Shown: positions 1-9,201, counted from the first letter of the stretch. The stretch is 64,000 bases of DNA from Planctomycetota bacterium (GCA_021807595.1 JAKBCS010000004.1:1-64000); one strand, 5' to 3'. The notes: generated by a model not told the origin, from the sequence alone. Program-made: numbers and translations.

Positions 1-10
1 ACCCCAACCC

Positions 11-162
11 CTCTCCCCCTGAGTACAGGGGGAGAGGGGCTTCTAAAAAGCTCCCCTCTCCCCTGTACTCAGGGGAGAGGGGCTGGGGGTGAGGGGTGCA
101 TTTTTCCGTGGATTCCTCGCCCCCTCACCCCAATCCCTCTCCCCCCGAGTACAGGGGGAGAC
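11..162. repeat. Cluster of three family-A palindromes
   Basis: Three near-identical inverted repeats lie at about 11-39, 52-82 and 136-162. Each has arms of the type CTCTCCCC / GGGGAGAG around a centre reading GAGTAC or GTACTC, so transcripts would fold into stable GC-rich hairpins. The second copy is inverted relative to the first, so the pair could also fold into one larger structure. Related copies occur elsewhere between genes (near 9172, 14442, 15719, 35846 and 52541). No open reading frame of recognisable function covers this stretch. The element is too short to encode a transposase and looks like a REP/MITE-type dispersed repeat. Confidence 0.85.
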
Positions 163-214
163 GGGCTTCACGGCTCACCTCTTAACTTCGACCGTTGGCA
201 CGGCTCGTTCGCAC

Positions 215-1078
215 TTAATTTGCTCCCCAATGGCCAACGATCTGTCCATTGTGCCACATTACCCAAACTCTGGCCCGACTGTCCCAGGCGATGCCGGAGA
301 ACGGCGGCACCGAACCCGAGTCGTCCTCGGCGATCATCGGCAGAGCTAACCGCGCCGCGCGCCGACGGGCTTCGATCTGACGCAACCCCATCAATTCCAT
401 CTGTCCGGCAAAGAGAACGAAGAGAGCGAGAAAGATCGGCATGGGACTGCGGGCCGGTACCGAAAGGCAGGCGATGAAGAACGCGACGAACAGACCGATG
501 CGCACGGCGATCTCCGTGGCGCGCAATTGCCCCTTCCAGTTCGAGAGGACGGCCCGCAACACGCGACCGCCGTCCATCGGAAAACAGGGCAGCAAATTGA
601 ACAGCAGAAGCCCGAGGTTCGCCGCCCACAGCCAATAGACGACGCGCGCCAAAGCGATGCCCAGTCCCGAATCGGGATGGTAGAATGCACCGCCCAGACC
701 GATGCCGAGACGGTTATTGAGAACCAGCAACGGCAAGAACGCCAGTGCCAGAATGAGATTGACCGCCGGACCCGCGACGGCTATGCAGATCTCCTCGAAT
801 GGCTTGTCGCTCATGCGTTGCAGCCGAGCGACGCCGCCGATGGGGAAAAGCGTGATGCTTTCGGTGCCAATGCCAAACCGGCGCGCCGCAAGCGCGTGGC
901 CGAGTTCGTGTAACACGACGCAGCTGAACACGGCGGCCAACCCCAAGAGAACGAAGAGGGCATCGATCGGTCCATTCTCGCGGTTGGATAGCAGCATCCA
1001 CGCCGGCAACAGGAAGAATGTCGTATGGACGTAGAGCGGAATTCCGAACAGTTTGCCTATCTTGAAGGAACGCAGCAT
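215..1078 (-). CDS. Peptidase M50 (site-2 protease family) membrane metalloprotease
   Basis: The product is a 287-residue intramembrane zinc protease of the M50 family. The zinc motif HELGH is at residues 57-61 and the second family motif NLLPCFPMDGG at 161-171, each within a hydrophobic segment; further hydrophobic segments lie near residues 40-55, 95-120 and 190-230. Family members cleave membrane-anchored substrates such as anti-sigma factors, but the substrate here cannot be told. An in-frame extension runs upstream to 1294, but ATG 1078 is preceded by GCAGGACC, a fair ribosome-binding site, and the sequence from there begins like other compact M50 proteins. No PDZ or CBS domain is visible. 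It is transcribed toward the palindrome cluster at the window start. Confidence 0.9.
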   Translation of the reverse strand: MLRSFKIGKLFGIPLYVHTTFFLLPAWMLLSNRENGPIDALFVLLGLAAVFSCVVLHELGHALAARRFGIGTESITLFPIGGVARLQRMSDKPFEEICIAVAGPAVNLILALAFLPLLVLNNRLGIGLGGAFYHPDSGLGIALARVVYWLWAANLGLLLFNLLPCFPMDGGRVLRAVLSNWKGQLRATEIAVRIGLFVAFFIACLSVPARSPMPIFLALFVLFAGQMELMGLRQIEARRRAARLALPMIAEDDSGSVPPFSGIAWDSRARVWVMWHNGQIVGHWGAN

Positions 1079-1344
1079 ACGGTCCTGCTTTCGTTGTGAA
1101 GGTCTAGCGAGGGCGACTATTATGCTTGTGCGCGAGAATGGTTCACCGAAGCGGATTTTTTTCAAGCGAAAGCGATTTATTCTCAAGTTTCGTTGCTTCT
1201 CATCACTCCGGAGATCAAAGTCTCGCCTACAATAATTGTAGGAGGGAGAAAGTGCCCCGCGAGTGGAAAAACACATTGCGAGCGCGCCGACCAACGGGGG
1301 GTGCCGGTTCGACCTCGCATAACTCCCAGCAGGAGAGGCTTACC

Positions 1345-1821
1345 GTGAAACGTCAACCGAAAGGTGCCAAGGAGCGGGCGCAAACCATCCAAGTTTGGAC
1401 TTACCAACAAGCTCGGACTGCCGCGCCCTATATTACGTCAATCCTTCGTTCTCTGCGCGAACATGCGCTCGAGGCTTTGCTGCACCACCATCGCGTCAAA
1501 CGCCTCGCCAATCGTCCCGGACGGCCCAATCGAGCCGACCTCATCGCTCAACACGAAGCCGAGAAAGAGGCCCTTCGCGCCGACGACCGCTTCCACGAAG
1601 CGCTCGACGAACTGCAAGTAATGGATATTTATACTCTCGATCCAATCCAAGGGCAAGCGCTCGTGCCCTTCGTTCACAACGATCAACTGGCGTGGTACGT
1701 TTTCGATCTGTTCGACGCCCAGCCGTTGCGCTTCTGGCGGTTCCAGAGTGATCCCGAAGAGACGCGACGTCCCGTGACCTCAATGCAAAGGGGATCATCC
1801 GCAGCAACGCACGTCGTCTGA
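1345..1821 (+). CDS. DUF2203 family protein
   Basis: The product is a 158-residue soluble protein with the layout of the DUF2203 family. It has an N-terminal helix (YQQARTAAPYI), a long charged helical middle (residues 35-90), and a C-terminal beta segment that ends in FWRFQSDPEETRRPV, which resembles the family's usual WRLGE-type ending. The function of DUF2203 is unknown. The start is GTG 1345, chosen because AGGAGAGG lies seven bases upstream; no ATG fits. It sits between the divergently transcribed M50 protease and ung. A second, more typical DUF2203 protein lies at 20244-20753, so the window carries two paralogues. Confidence 0.6.
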   Translation: MKRQPKGAKERAQTIQVWTYQQARTAAPYITSILRSLREHALEALLHHHRVKRLANRPGRPNRADLIAQHEAEKEALRADDRFHEALDELQVMDIYTLDPIQGQALVPFVHNDQLAWYVFDLFDAQPLRFWRFQSDPEETRRPVTSMQRGSSAATHVV

Positions 1822-1914
1822 TTGAGCTGAATCGGAGCCTTGCAGGGCAAGCGAGGGGAATCGAGACTCTCGCTTACACTGGAAGGCTCCGATGGCTTTG
1901 GAGTGATTGCCTTC

Positions 1915-2589
1915 ATGCGCGTGCGGGTTCCCTCGGATTGGCAGGCCGTTCTTTCGAGCGAATGGACGCAGCCATATTTCCAGCGGCTCCAAGAATTCGT
2001 GGACTCCGAGCGCGCGGCGCATCGCGTTTTTCCCCCCGAAGACGATGTGTTCAACGCCTTTCGCCGAACTCCCTTCGATCGCGTCAAAGTGCTACTGCTT
2101 GGGCAAGATCCCTATCACGATGACGGCCAAGCTCACGGATTGTGCTTCTCGGTTCGTCCCGGCGTGCCGCCGCCGCCATCGCTGCTCAACGTCTTCAAAG
2201 AACTGCGCGACGATCTCGGCTGCGCGATCCCCAACAACGGTTGCCTCCTTCCCTGGGCCGAACGAGGCGTCCTGCTCCTCAACGCCGTCCTCACCGTCCG
2301 CGCGCACGAAGCGAATTCGCACCGGGACGAGGGCTGGGAGACGTTCACCGACGCCGTCCTTCTCGCCTTGAACGATCGAGCGCGCCCGCTCGTTTTTCTA
2401 TTGTGGGGAGCTTATGCACAGAAAAAGATCAAGTTAATCGACAAGGGGCGTCATCGTATCGTGACGGCCGCGCATCCCTCGCCGTTGTCGTTCAAGAAAT
2501 TCCTCGGCAGCAAATGCTTCTCGGCCGTCAACCGCGCGCTCGTGGAGTTGGGCGAGACGCCGATCGATTGGCAGTTGCCGAATTTATAA
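1915..2589 (+). CDS. ung: Uracil-DNA glycosylase, family 1
   Basis: This enzyme excises uracil from DNA and starts base excision repair. Both catalytic motifs are present: the water-activating loop GQDPYH at residues 63-68 (Asp65 is the catalytic base) and the DNA-intercalation loop HPSPLS at 187-192. The proline-rich PPPPSL segment at 85-90 and the LLLNAVLTV strand at 120-128 are also standard. ATG 1915 gives 224 residues, close to the usual 220-230 for the family, and has GGAG about 11 bases upstream; an in-frame extension to 1840 adds non-family sequence. The 3' end overlaps the convergent nucleotidase gene by six bases. Confidence 0.97.
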   Translation: MRVRVPSDWQAVLSSEWTQPYFQRLQEFVDSERAAHRVFPPEDDVFNAFRRTPFDRVKVLLLGQDPYHDDGQAHGLCFSVRPGVPPPPSLLNVFKELRDDLGCAIPNNGCLLPWAERGVLLLNAVLTVRAHEANSHRDEGWETFTDAVLLALNDRARPLVFLLWGAYAQKKIKLIDKGRHRIVTAAHPSPLSFKKFLGSKCFSAVNRALVELGETPIDWQLPNL

Positions 2590-3399
2590 TTGAACGTGTT
2601 CCAGCCTCTTCAGCGCCTCGGCGTGAACGATACCGTTGCTGCCGAGAAGTCCGCAGCGCTGCCAGGCTTCCGGCAGTCCATATTGCAAGGTTTCGCCGTG
2701 TAGCCCCGTTACTGCCCCGCCGGCCTCGGTCACTAACAAGTGGCCTGCCGCGATGTCCCAATCGTGAAATTGCGTGTAGTCGTTGACATACAGATCGACT
2801 TCGCCGCGCGCCACCAGCGCGAGCTTCACGCCGGCGGAATACGTCTCCACCACGCGGCTCGGACGGATGGCCTGAGCCATCCGCGACGGCACCTGGGGAG
2901 TGCGGGAATGGCTTTGCACCATCGCGGACGCCGCCAATTCGCTTGTGGCCGAGACGCGGCAAACACTCGGTTCGCTCTCGCCGTCCTGCCGCCAACAACC
3001 TTGGCCGTGCGCCGCATAGGTAAGGCGTCTCTTGGCCGGTTCCGCGACGACGCCGACGGCGAGCCGACCTCCCGCGACGAAGGCGATCATCACGGAAAAC
3101 TCGCCGTTCTTGCGGGCGAAGCCTCGCGTTCCGTCGATGGGATCGACGACCCAGAGGCGCGAACCGACGCTCGCCACCCCTTCCAAGGACGGCGTCCGCT
3201 CTTCGGCGCACAGCGCGTCGCCGGGAAAAACTCTTTTGAGATAGCTCAAGATGGTTTCTTGGGCCTGTCGATCCGCCTCGGTGGAAATGTCGATGGGTGC
3301 GTCGGGGATGGCCTGGAAGCGCGTGTAAGCTTCGAGAACGACTCGTTCGGCTTGCCGCGCCGCCTCCAGGGCGGCCTGTAATTCGCGCGGTTGCGTCAT
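2584..3399 (-). CDS. Inositol-monophosphatase-fold enzyme, probably 3'(2'),5'-bisphosphate nucleotidase
   Basis: This 271-residue protein belongs to the Mg-dependent, lithium-sensitive phosphatase superfamily. It has the metal-binding pair in AEER (residues 65-68), the signature DPIDGT at 86-91, and the C-terminal DWDIAAGH motif at 213-220. The stretch DPIDGTRGF followed by NGEFSVMIA resembles the Hal2/BPNT1 group, which hydrolyses phosphoadenosine phosphate (PAP) formed in sulfate assimilation, more than true inositol monophosphatases. Substrate is inferred, not proven; fructose-bisphosphatase-like or inositol phosphatase activity is possible. It lies 86 bases downstream of the ABC gene on the same strand and could be cotranscribed with it. 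Confidence 0.85.
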   Translation of the reverse strand: MTQPRELQAALEAARQAERVVLEAYTRFQAIPDAPIDISTEADRQAQETILSYLKRVFPGDALCAEERTPSLEGVASVGSRLWVVDPIDGTRGFARKNGEFSVMIAFVAGGRLAVGVVAEPAKRRLTYAAHGQGCWRQDGESEPSVCRVSATSELAASAMVQSHSRTPQVPSRMAQAIRPSRVVETYSAGVKLALVARGEVDLYVNDYTQFHDWDIAAGHLLVTEAGGAVTGLHGETLQYGLPEAWQRCGLLGSNGIVHAEALKRLEHVQL

Positions 3400-3485
3400 G
3401 CGGTCCTTTCGATGCGGCCAGGGCGACGAACGCAGCCGGTTCGCCCAAAAAAGGGATCGGCTGCGTCGGAGGCCGGGTGAATTCG

Positions 3486-5642
3486 TTACACCTGTTCGAC
3501 CATTTCGTTGAACTCGATGTAATGGAGATGGCGATAGAGCTGGTTTTGGGTGAGCAGTTCCTTATGGATGCCCGTGGCGTGGACGCGGCCTTTGTGCAAC
3601 AGGATCAACGTATCGCAAGAACGAATCGTCGAGATGCGATGGGGTAAGAAGACCACGGTGCGTCCCGGCAAAACGCGCGTCCAGGTATCGTCGAGGAGCG
3701 CCTTGGTCTCCTCGTCGAAGGCCGCCTCCGGTTCCTCGATAATCAGAAGCGCGGGATCGCGCAAGATCGCGCGTGCGAGGGCGATGCGAAATTGCTCGCT
3801 GATCGACAGCGAATGGCCAAGCTCGCCGATGGGCGTCTCGTAGCCTTGCGGCAGCTTTTGAATGAAGTGGTGCGCGTGGGCCACCTTGGCGGCTTCGATG
3901 ATTTGACCGAGCGTAAAGGCGTTGTCGCCGCAGCCGATGTTGTTGGCCACCGTGTCGTGGAAGACGAGGTTGTGCATCAACACCGTGCCGATCTGCGCGC
4001 GCAGCGAATCGAGTGTGACCCAGCGGAGATTGTGTTGATCGACGCGGATCTCGCCGCTGGTGGGATCGAGCAAGCGCGGTATCAGATAAACGAGAGCGTG
4101 TTTTTCCAGATCGTCCGCGCCGATCAGACCGATGCGCTTTCCGGCTGGAATGACGAGCGAGACTTCTTCGAGCAGCAATCGCCCGCTGCCCGGTTCGCGC
4201 AGAGTGACGTTGTCGAACTCGATCTGTTTGGCCAGCGGAGGCAGGAACTCCGCGCCGACGACTTGCCCCACTTCGCCGCGTCGTTCGAGGAATTTGAAGG
4301 CGTTCTCGGCGGAATCGCGGCCCCGTCGAATGAGCCGTCTCGCTTCGATCCAGCGCTCCAAGGGGCGATAGAGGCTGACGAGGGCCGTACTCATAGCGGC
4401 CAGCTGCGCCACCGTCAGCTGCCCCGACAACACGAGGATGCCGGCCACGAACAACAGCAACAGCACGCACAGTAAACCGAGCAGCACCAACAACGGCTGA
4501 TAGATCGCATCGCCTCGATAGCGAATCATTTGCACGCGGGTGTAGCGCGTCAATTGGCGCTCGACGCGATTTTGGTTGAACGGCTCCATGGCGTAACACT
4601 TGACCAGACGCATGAGCATAAGACTCTCGCGCATGATGGTCAAGTGTTCCGACGCTTGATGCGTGGCCGTTCGCCCTTGACGCCGGAAGTGCGCCGCCAC
4701 TTGCCCGCCGATCAACCACAGCAGGAGGGCGAGCATCAACGACGCCAGCGCCAGCCAAAATTGGACGAACAGCGCGAAGGCGATCAACAACGCGCACTTG
4801 ATCGGCGCGCGATAGTAGACCGTCAGGCGCGTGTACAGCGCGTCGTGAACGGCTTCGATGTGCCGTGCGAAAATGCTCACCGCCTCGGACGGGCCTAAAG
4901 CGCGAATGGCCAGCGTGCCCAGACGAAACGTGTGGTGATACACGGCGCGGCGGAGGCGTGTGGCGGCCTCAATGCTCGCCCGCGCCGCCATCTCGCGCAT
5001 CAGATACATGAGCGCCGCACCGAACAGAGCGAGTCCGATGCCGCTCGAGAGTAGGCCGATCAGATAGGGCGAGATGACGCCGCCACTGTGGGCATTGCGC
5101 ATCCAAGGAACCCAACGCGCCGCCGCCGCCAATATCGGCGTGACGATGCGCCCTTCCGCGTGAGAACGGACGACCAAACTGGTAATGCCGACATCCGCCG
5201 TAAAATCGACGCCTTCCGTGCCCTCGACCGTGGACAGCGCGCCTTCTCCAATGCGGTCGACCATGATGTGCCGAACGTGTGCGCGCCAGATCGTTCGCCG
5301 ATCTTCGCGCGACGAGGCGGCGAGGTCTTCTAGCGAGACAAGGCGTTGGGTTTTCTCAGCGTCGAGATCGATTGCTTCCAAGCGATTTTTCTTCGCGTCG
5401 GAATCGAGCGCATTCCATTCGTTAAAAAACCGCGCCTGTTGCAAGGGCGTTAGACCGAGCGAGGTGGGCAGCCGACCGCGATAGACCATCAAGTCGACGA
5501 ACAGCCACAAGACGACGAGGAGCGCAACGTACACGACGCCGGTACCGGTCCCCGCCGCCAAGGCCGTCCACTTGGCGGTCTTTCGATAGTTGAGGTAGGC
5601 ACAGGCTTTAGCGAAGGCTGCCGGCTCGGCTTGGCGGTCCAT
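3486..5642 (-). CDS. ABC exporter-like half transporter with degenerate nucleotide-binding motifs
   Basis: This 718-residue protein has the layout of a fused permease-ATPase exporter: TM1 at 28-50, a soluble insertion at about 55-185 that is unusual for the family, TM helices from 192 to about 435, and a nucleotide-binding domain from about 470. The ATPase motifs are damaged. The P-loop at 508-515 reads GADDLEKH, keeping Lys514 but losing two glycines and the Ser/Thr. The Q-loop residue is Met556. LSGGQ is replaced by LSISE (612-616). The Walker B aspartate is Glu636, with Glu637 kept. The D-loop reads AAFD and His668 remains. It probably binds ATP poorly and may be a structural partner of another subunit. 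The intact exporter at 58278 is a useful comparison. Confidence 0.85.
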   Translation of the reverse strand: MDRQAEPAAFAKACAYLNYRKTAKWTALAAGTGTGVVYVALLVVLWLFVDLMVYRGRLPTSLGLTPLQQARFFNEWNALDSDAKKNRLEAIDLDAEKTQRLVSLEDLAASSREDRRTIWRAHVRHIMVDRIGEGALSTVEGTEGVDFTADVGITSLVVRSHAEGRIVTPILAAAARWVPWMRNAHSGGVISPYLIGLLSSGIGLALFGAALMYLMREMAARASIEAATRLRRAVYHHTFRLGTLAIRALGPSEAVSIFARHIEAVHDALYTRLTVYYRAPIKCALLIAFALFVQFWLALASLMLALLLWLIGGQVAAHFRRQGRTATHQASEHLTIMRESLMLMRLVKCYAMEPFNQNRVERQLTRYTRVQMIRYRGDAIYQPLLVLLGLLCVLLLLFVAGILVLSGQLTVAQLAAMSTALVSLYRPLERWIEARRLIRRGRDSAENAFKFLERRGEVGQVVGAEFLPPLAKQIEFDNVTLREPGSGRLLLEEVSLVIPAGKRIGLIGADDLEKHALVYLIPRLLDPTSGEIRVDQHNLRWVTLDSLRAQIGTVLMHNLVFHDTVANNIGCGDNAFTLGQIIEAAKVAHAHHFIQKLPQGYETPIGELGHSLSISEQFRIALARAILRDPALLIIEEPEAAFDEETKALLDDTWTRVLPGRTVVFLPHRISTIRSCDTLILLHKGRVHATGIHKELLTQNQLYRHLHYIEFNEMVEQV

Positions 5643-6052
5643 GAGTCTTAATCCAGGAGTTGTCCGCCGCGCGAACGCGGCCCATACGCATTCTATTTGC
5701 CACTAAAATGATTTTAGCATAAGCAAAAGGTTTTTCACGTCTGAATCCGCCTCGGCGGTCGCGCCTCGCGGATCGCGACGCGAAACCTCTCCCCGTTGTT
5801 CGGGAGGCAGCGGTTGGGAGGAAGGTAAGGCGTCTCGAAGATGTAGCGATTTCAGCGCGGCAAAAGGGGCCGACGACGAGGTTCCCTCCTCGACTCCGGC
5901 GCAGTCTCTCCGAGGAGGTTTTCAGAAACTCGCTCATCCTTCGTCGAGGCAAGGTCGTCGTACAAGAGAAATCGTGCTTGCCGAAAGGACGTTGTGCCTT
6001 TTATACTCAAAACTTACTGCGAATGCCCCGACAACCGATGGAGTCTTCGACC
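5643..6052. other. Intergenic region between divergent genes
   Basis: About 410 bases separate the starts of the divergently transcribed ABC gene and the WD40 gene, so both promoters should lie here. I see an A/T-richer patch around 5700-5735 but no convincing -35/-10 pair, no long inverted repeat and no credible small gene. The reading frames that cross it lack ribosome-binding sites. Confidence 0.5.
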
Positions 6053-9000
6053 ATGCCGACCGCGAACCGATTTCGCTTCTCTTTTCTGCGCTCACCCGTG
6101 TTCCTCGTCGGATTCGTCGGCCTGGCGCTGCTGGCATTGTTCCATGTGCAAGCGGCACAAAACTCGGACAAGCTCACCGCCGAGAAGGTCCAGCCGCTCC
6201 AGACAAAGTATCGAGAAGAACGGGATGCCGCCGACAAGGAAGGTCGAACCAAGCAATTCTCACCCGAATGGTACGAGCGAGCGGACAAACTCGCCCAACA
6301 GGGCGACGATGCTCTGAAAGCGGGACGGTTGCTCGAAGCGCGGGCAAACTTCCGAAGAGCGCGTTGGAGTCTGCCGGTGCTGGCACCCCATCTACCGCCG
6401 CATCTCGCGCGGGTGTTCGGCGACAGCCGACTGAGGTTCACGGGACCGGTCCTCGCCCTGGCTTTCCGATCCGACGGGCAACGCTTGGCCACGGCCAGCA
6501 GCGACGGCGTGGTTCGCGTCTGGGAGTCCGCCACCGGTCGAGAGATCAGCCAATTCACCGGACACACGGGGGCCGTTTTCGCGCTCGCCTTCCATCCCGA
6601 CGGCAAATCTATCGCCTCGACCGACAATAACAGCAACGACATCAGGCTATGGAATGCCGCCACGGGCAAACTGGAGAAAACCATCGCCGCGCACAAGGAA
6701 TCGCTCAACACCCTAGCCATTAGCCCCGACGGGAAATGGTTGGCGGCAGGTGGAATGGAAAAACACGTTTGGGTTTACGATCTGGCGGCAGGAACCGTAA
6801 AGCACGACTTGCGCGGTCATAGTTCGGTCATCAAAACCGTCTCCTTCACTCCAGACAGCAAATCGCTCGTCTCCATCGGTGGCGACAAAGCGATCCGCTG
6901 TTGGGACGTGATGCAGGGCAGCGTTCGATGGATCACCGTTCTGCCGCGCGGCGATCTTTTGTGTCTTGCCATCCACCCCGACGGCCAGTCGCTGGCGGTC
7001 GGGACCGGAGGCCCCGATTCCGCCCGCCTCTTTTCCCTCCTCAACGGCAGCGAGCGCCTCGCCTATGCCGGGCACAATAAGCCCGTGACCAGCATCGCAT
7101 TCTCGGCGGACGGCAAGCATGTGGCCACCGGCAGCGACGACGCCAGCGTTCGCATCTGGGATACGGCTTCCGGACAATTGCTCCGCGCGCTTCAAGGAGG
7201 CCATACCAGCGGCGTCACCTGTTTGGCCTTTAGCCCCGACGATCAATTCCTCGCTTCCGGCAGTATGGATCAGACGGTTCGGCTCTGGGACGTTGGCAGC
7301 GACGAACACTATCGAGAACTGGGCGAGCATCAAGGCAAGGTATGGTCGGCGCTCTTCAGTCCCGATGGCAAGCACGTTGTCTCAGCCGGCTCCGACAAAG
7401 TGGCGCGCGTCTGGCCGATTCCCTCCGGGAAAGAGGAACGGGTTCTCAAGGGGCATCGTTCGCCCGTAACGGCGGCAGCGTATAGCCCCAACGGCTCGAC
7501 CATCGTTACCTGCAGCGGCGACAAGACGTTGAAGTTGTGGAACGCTGCCACGGGCCAAGAGATCCGCACCTTCATCGGCCATACCTCCGCCGTCACTTCG
7601 GCCGCTTTCAGTCCCGATGGCAAATACCTCGTTTCCGGCGGAGCCGATCATCGCGTCAAGGTCTGGGACACGGCAACGGGTAAGGAACTGCATTCGTTGA
7701 CGGGGCACAACCTGGTTGTAACCGCTGTCGCCTGGAGCCGTGACGGCAAGCATTTGGCCTCGGCGGGAGGCGATCGATTGGTCAAATTGTGGAACGCCGA
7801 AACCATGACGGAAGAGCGGACGCTGATCGGCCACGGCGCTGCCGTCAGCGCGGTGGTCTTTAGTCCCGACGGAAACACCTTGGCCTCGTGCGGAGGCGAC
7901 CGCAGGCTTCTCTTGTGGAGCGTCGCCAAGGGAACCCAGCCGCTCAAGAAATTCGAGGGGCACAATGCCGTCGTCAGTTCGGTGGCCTTCAGTCCCAACG
8001 GACGAATGCTCGCCTCCGGCGGCGGCGATCAAGTCGTGAAACTCTGGGACGTGGACGGGGGCATCGAATTGCACTCGTATCAAGGGCACTCCAACTGGAT
8101 TAGCTCGGTAGCCTTTAGCCCCAACGGACATTATCTCGTCTCGGCCAGCGTCGATCGCAGCGTCAAACTCTGGGAGTTGGCCGGACAGCAAAACTCGGGA
8201 GTCTCCAGCCATCTTCGTGAGATTATCGCCCTTGCCGTCAGTCCCGACGGCAAGCTCATCGCCTCGGGCAGCGCCGATCGAACCGTCCGACTGTGGGAGT
8301 TACAAACCGGCCGCCAATTGTTCGTTCTCGAAGGGCACGCCAGAGAGATCAACTCTTTAGCCTTCTTTGCAGATAGTAAAACGATTGTTTCTGCTGACAA
8401 GGATAGCACGATCAAACTCTGGGACACGGCGACGGGCAAGGAGAAGCTCACGATTCGCAGCGAGGGACAACAACTGGAGGCCCACGACGTACCGGCGATG
8501 GCGACGAGTGCCGACGGCAAACGGGTCCTCGCCTGGCTGGCCTTGGCCGAAATCGCCACCTACGGAGCGGGCGACGGCAAACAAATCGCTTCCCTTACGC
8601 TCAAGGATCACGCCTCGATCAATTCGCTGAGCTTCAGCGTCGATGGCACGCTCGCCGCCGCGGGAAGAGACGACGGCATCGTCCATCTGTGGGACGTCAG
8701 CAAACAACAGCGCGTCGGCGACGATCTTGTGGCGCACGACAAGGGACGCAAAATCATGGATTTGACTCTGACGGCGGACAAGAAGTTTCTGGTGACGGCC
8801 GACGACAAGGGGCAGGTGAAAGTTTGGCAATTGTCCGAACGAAAAATGCTGCACGCCATTGAAGCGCACAAGCAAAAGATCGTAGCCGTGGCCATCAGTC
8901 CCGACGGCAAACGATTTGCCACGACGGCCGTGGATAACGTCGTCAAACTTTGGGATCTCGCTGAAGGCAAGGAGTTGCGTTCGTGGGATACGCACATGCC

Positions 9001-9115
9001 CATCTTATCGCCCGATCCCCGGCCCTTCGTTAGCGCATTGGCATTCACGCCGGATGGGAAACAGTTGGCGACCGCCAATGGCGACACGACCTTGTATCTC
9101 CTCGATTGCCCGTAG
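6053..9115 (+). CDS. Membrane-anchored or exported WD40 protein with about 21 repeats
   Basis: The 1020-residue protein begins with a hydrophobic segment (residues about 13-36, PVFLVGFVGLALLALFHVQA) that is a signal anchor or signal peptide. A charged helical region follows to about residue 110. From about residue 130 to the end come WD40 units of the type AFSPDGKxLASGSxDxTVRLWD. I count 21 recognisable units, which would suit three seven-bladed propellers. WD40 proteins are scaffolds, and no catalytic domain is visible. ATG 6053 is chosen because GGAG ends ten bases upstream; in-frame ATGs at 6023 and 6038 and an alternative at 5978 would only lengthen the N-terminus. No operon partner follows within 200 bases. 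Confidence 0.92.
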   Translation: MPTANRFRFSFLRSPVFLVGFVGLALLALFHVQAAQNSDKLTAEKVQPLQTKYREERDAADKEGRTKQFSPEWYERADKLAQQGDDALKAGRLLEARANFRRARWSLPVLAPHLPPHLARVFGDSRLRFTGPVLALAFRSDGQRLATASSDGVVRVWESATGREISQFTGHTGAVFALAFHPDGKSIASTDNNSNDIRLWNAATGKLEKTIAAHKESLNTLAISPDGKWLAAGGMEKHVWVYDLAAGTVKHDLRGHSSVIKTVSFTPDSKSLVSIGGDKAIRCWDVMQGSVRWITVLPRGDLLCLAIHPDGQSLAVGTGGPDSARLFSLLNGSERLAYAGHNKPVTSIAFSADGKHVATGSDDASVRIWDTASGQLLRALQGGHTSGVTCLAFSPDDQFLASGSMDQTVRLWDVGSDEHYRELGEHQGKVWSALFSPDGKHVVSAGSDKVARVWPIPSGKEERVLKGHRSPVTAAAYSPNGSTIVTCSGDKTLKLWNAATGQEIRTFIGHTSAVTSAAFSPDGKYLVSGGADHRVKVWDTATGKELHSLTGHNLVVTAVAWSRDGKHLASAGGDRLVKLWNAETMTEERTLIGHGAAVSAVVFSPDGNTLASCGGDRRLLLWSVAKGTQPLKKFEGHNAVVSSVAFSPNGRMLASGGGDQVVKLWDVDGGIELHSYQGHSNWISSVAFSPNGHYLVSASVDRSVKLWELAGQQNSGVSSHLREIIALAVSPDGKLIASGSADRTVRLWELQTGRQLFVLEGHAREINSLAFFADSKTIVSADKDSTIKLWDTATGKEKLTIRSEGQQLEAHDVPAMATSADGKRVLAWLALAEIATYGAGDGKQIASLTLKDHASINSLSFSVDGTLAAAGRDDGIVHLWDVSKQQRVGDDLVAHDKGRKIMDLTLTADKKFLVTADDKGQVKVWQLSERKMLHAIEAHKQKIVAVAISPDGKRFATTAVDNVVKLWDLAEGKELRSWDTHMPILSPDPRPFVSALAFTPDGKQLATANGDTTLYLLDCP

Positions 9116-9171
9116 GTTGAGCGCGCGGTACAGCCCTCGATCCGTACAGGGTTAGAGTCCGTCCCAAAAGC

Positions 9172-9201
9172 CCCTTCCCCCCGTACTCAGGGGGAGAGGG
9201 G
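9172..9201. repeat. Family-A palindrome
   Basis: A single copy of the CTCTCCCC-type inverted repeat, with the centre GTACTC and a right arm GGGGGAGAGGGG, lies 57 bases after the WD40 stop codon. It could act as a transcription terminator or mRNA stabiliser, but there is no T-tract after it. It is followed by G-rich sequence related to the flanks of the copies at the window start. Confidence 0.8.

Noticed and set aside
11..162. CRISPR array
   Set aside because: The three copies are palindromes at irregular spacing with an inverted middle copy; there are no unique spacers of equal size and no cas genes.
3562..4797. Long minus-strand frame within the degenerate ABC gene
   Set aside because: It is a shifted frame in GC-rich coding DNA with Arg/Ser/Ala-rich composition and no motif; the 718-codon frame carries the ABC layout.
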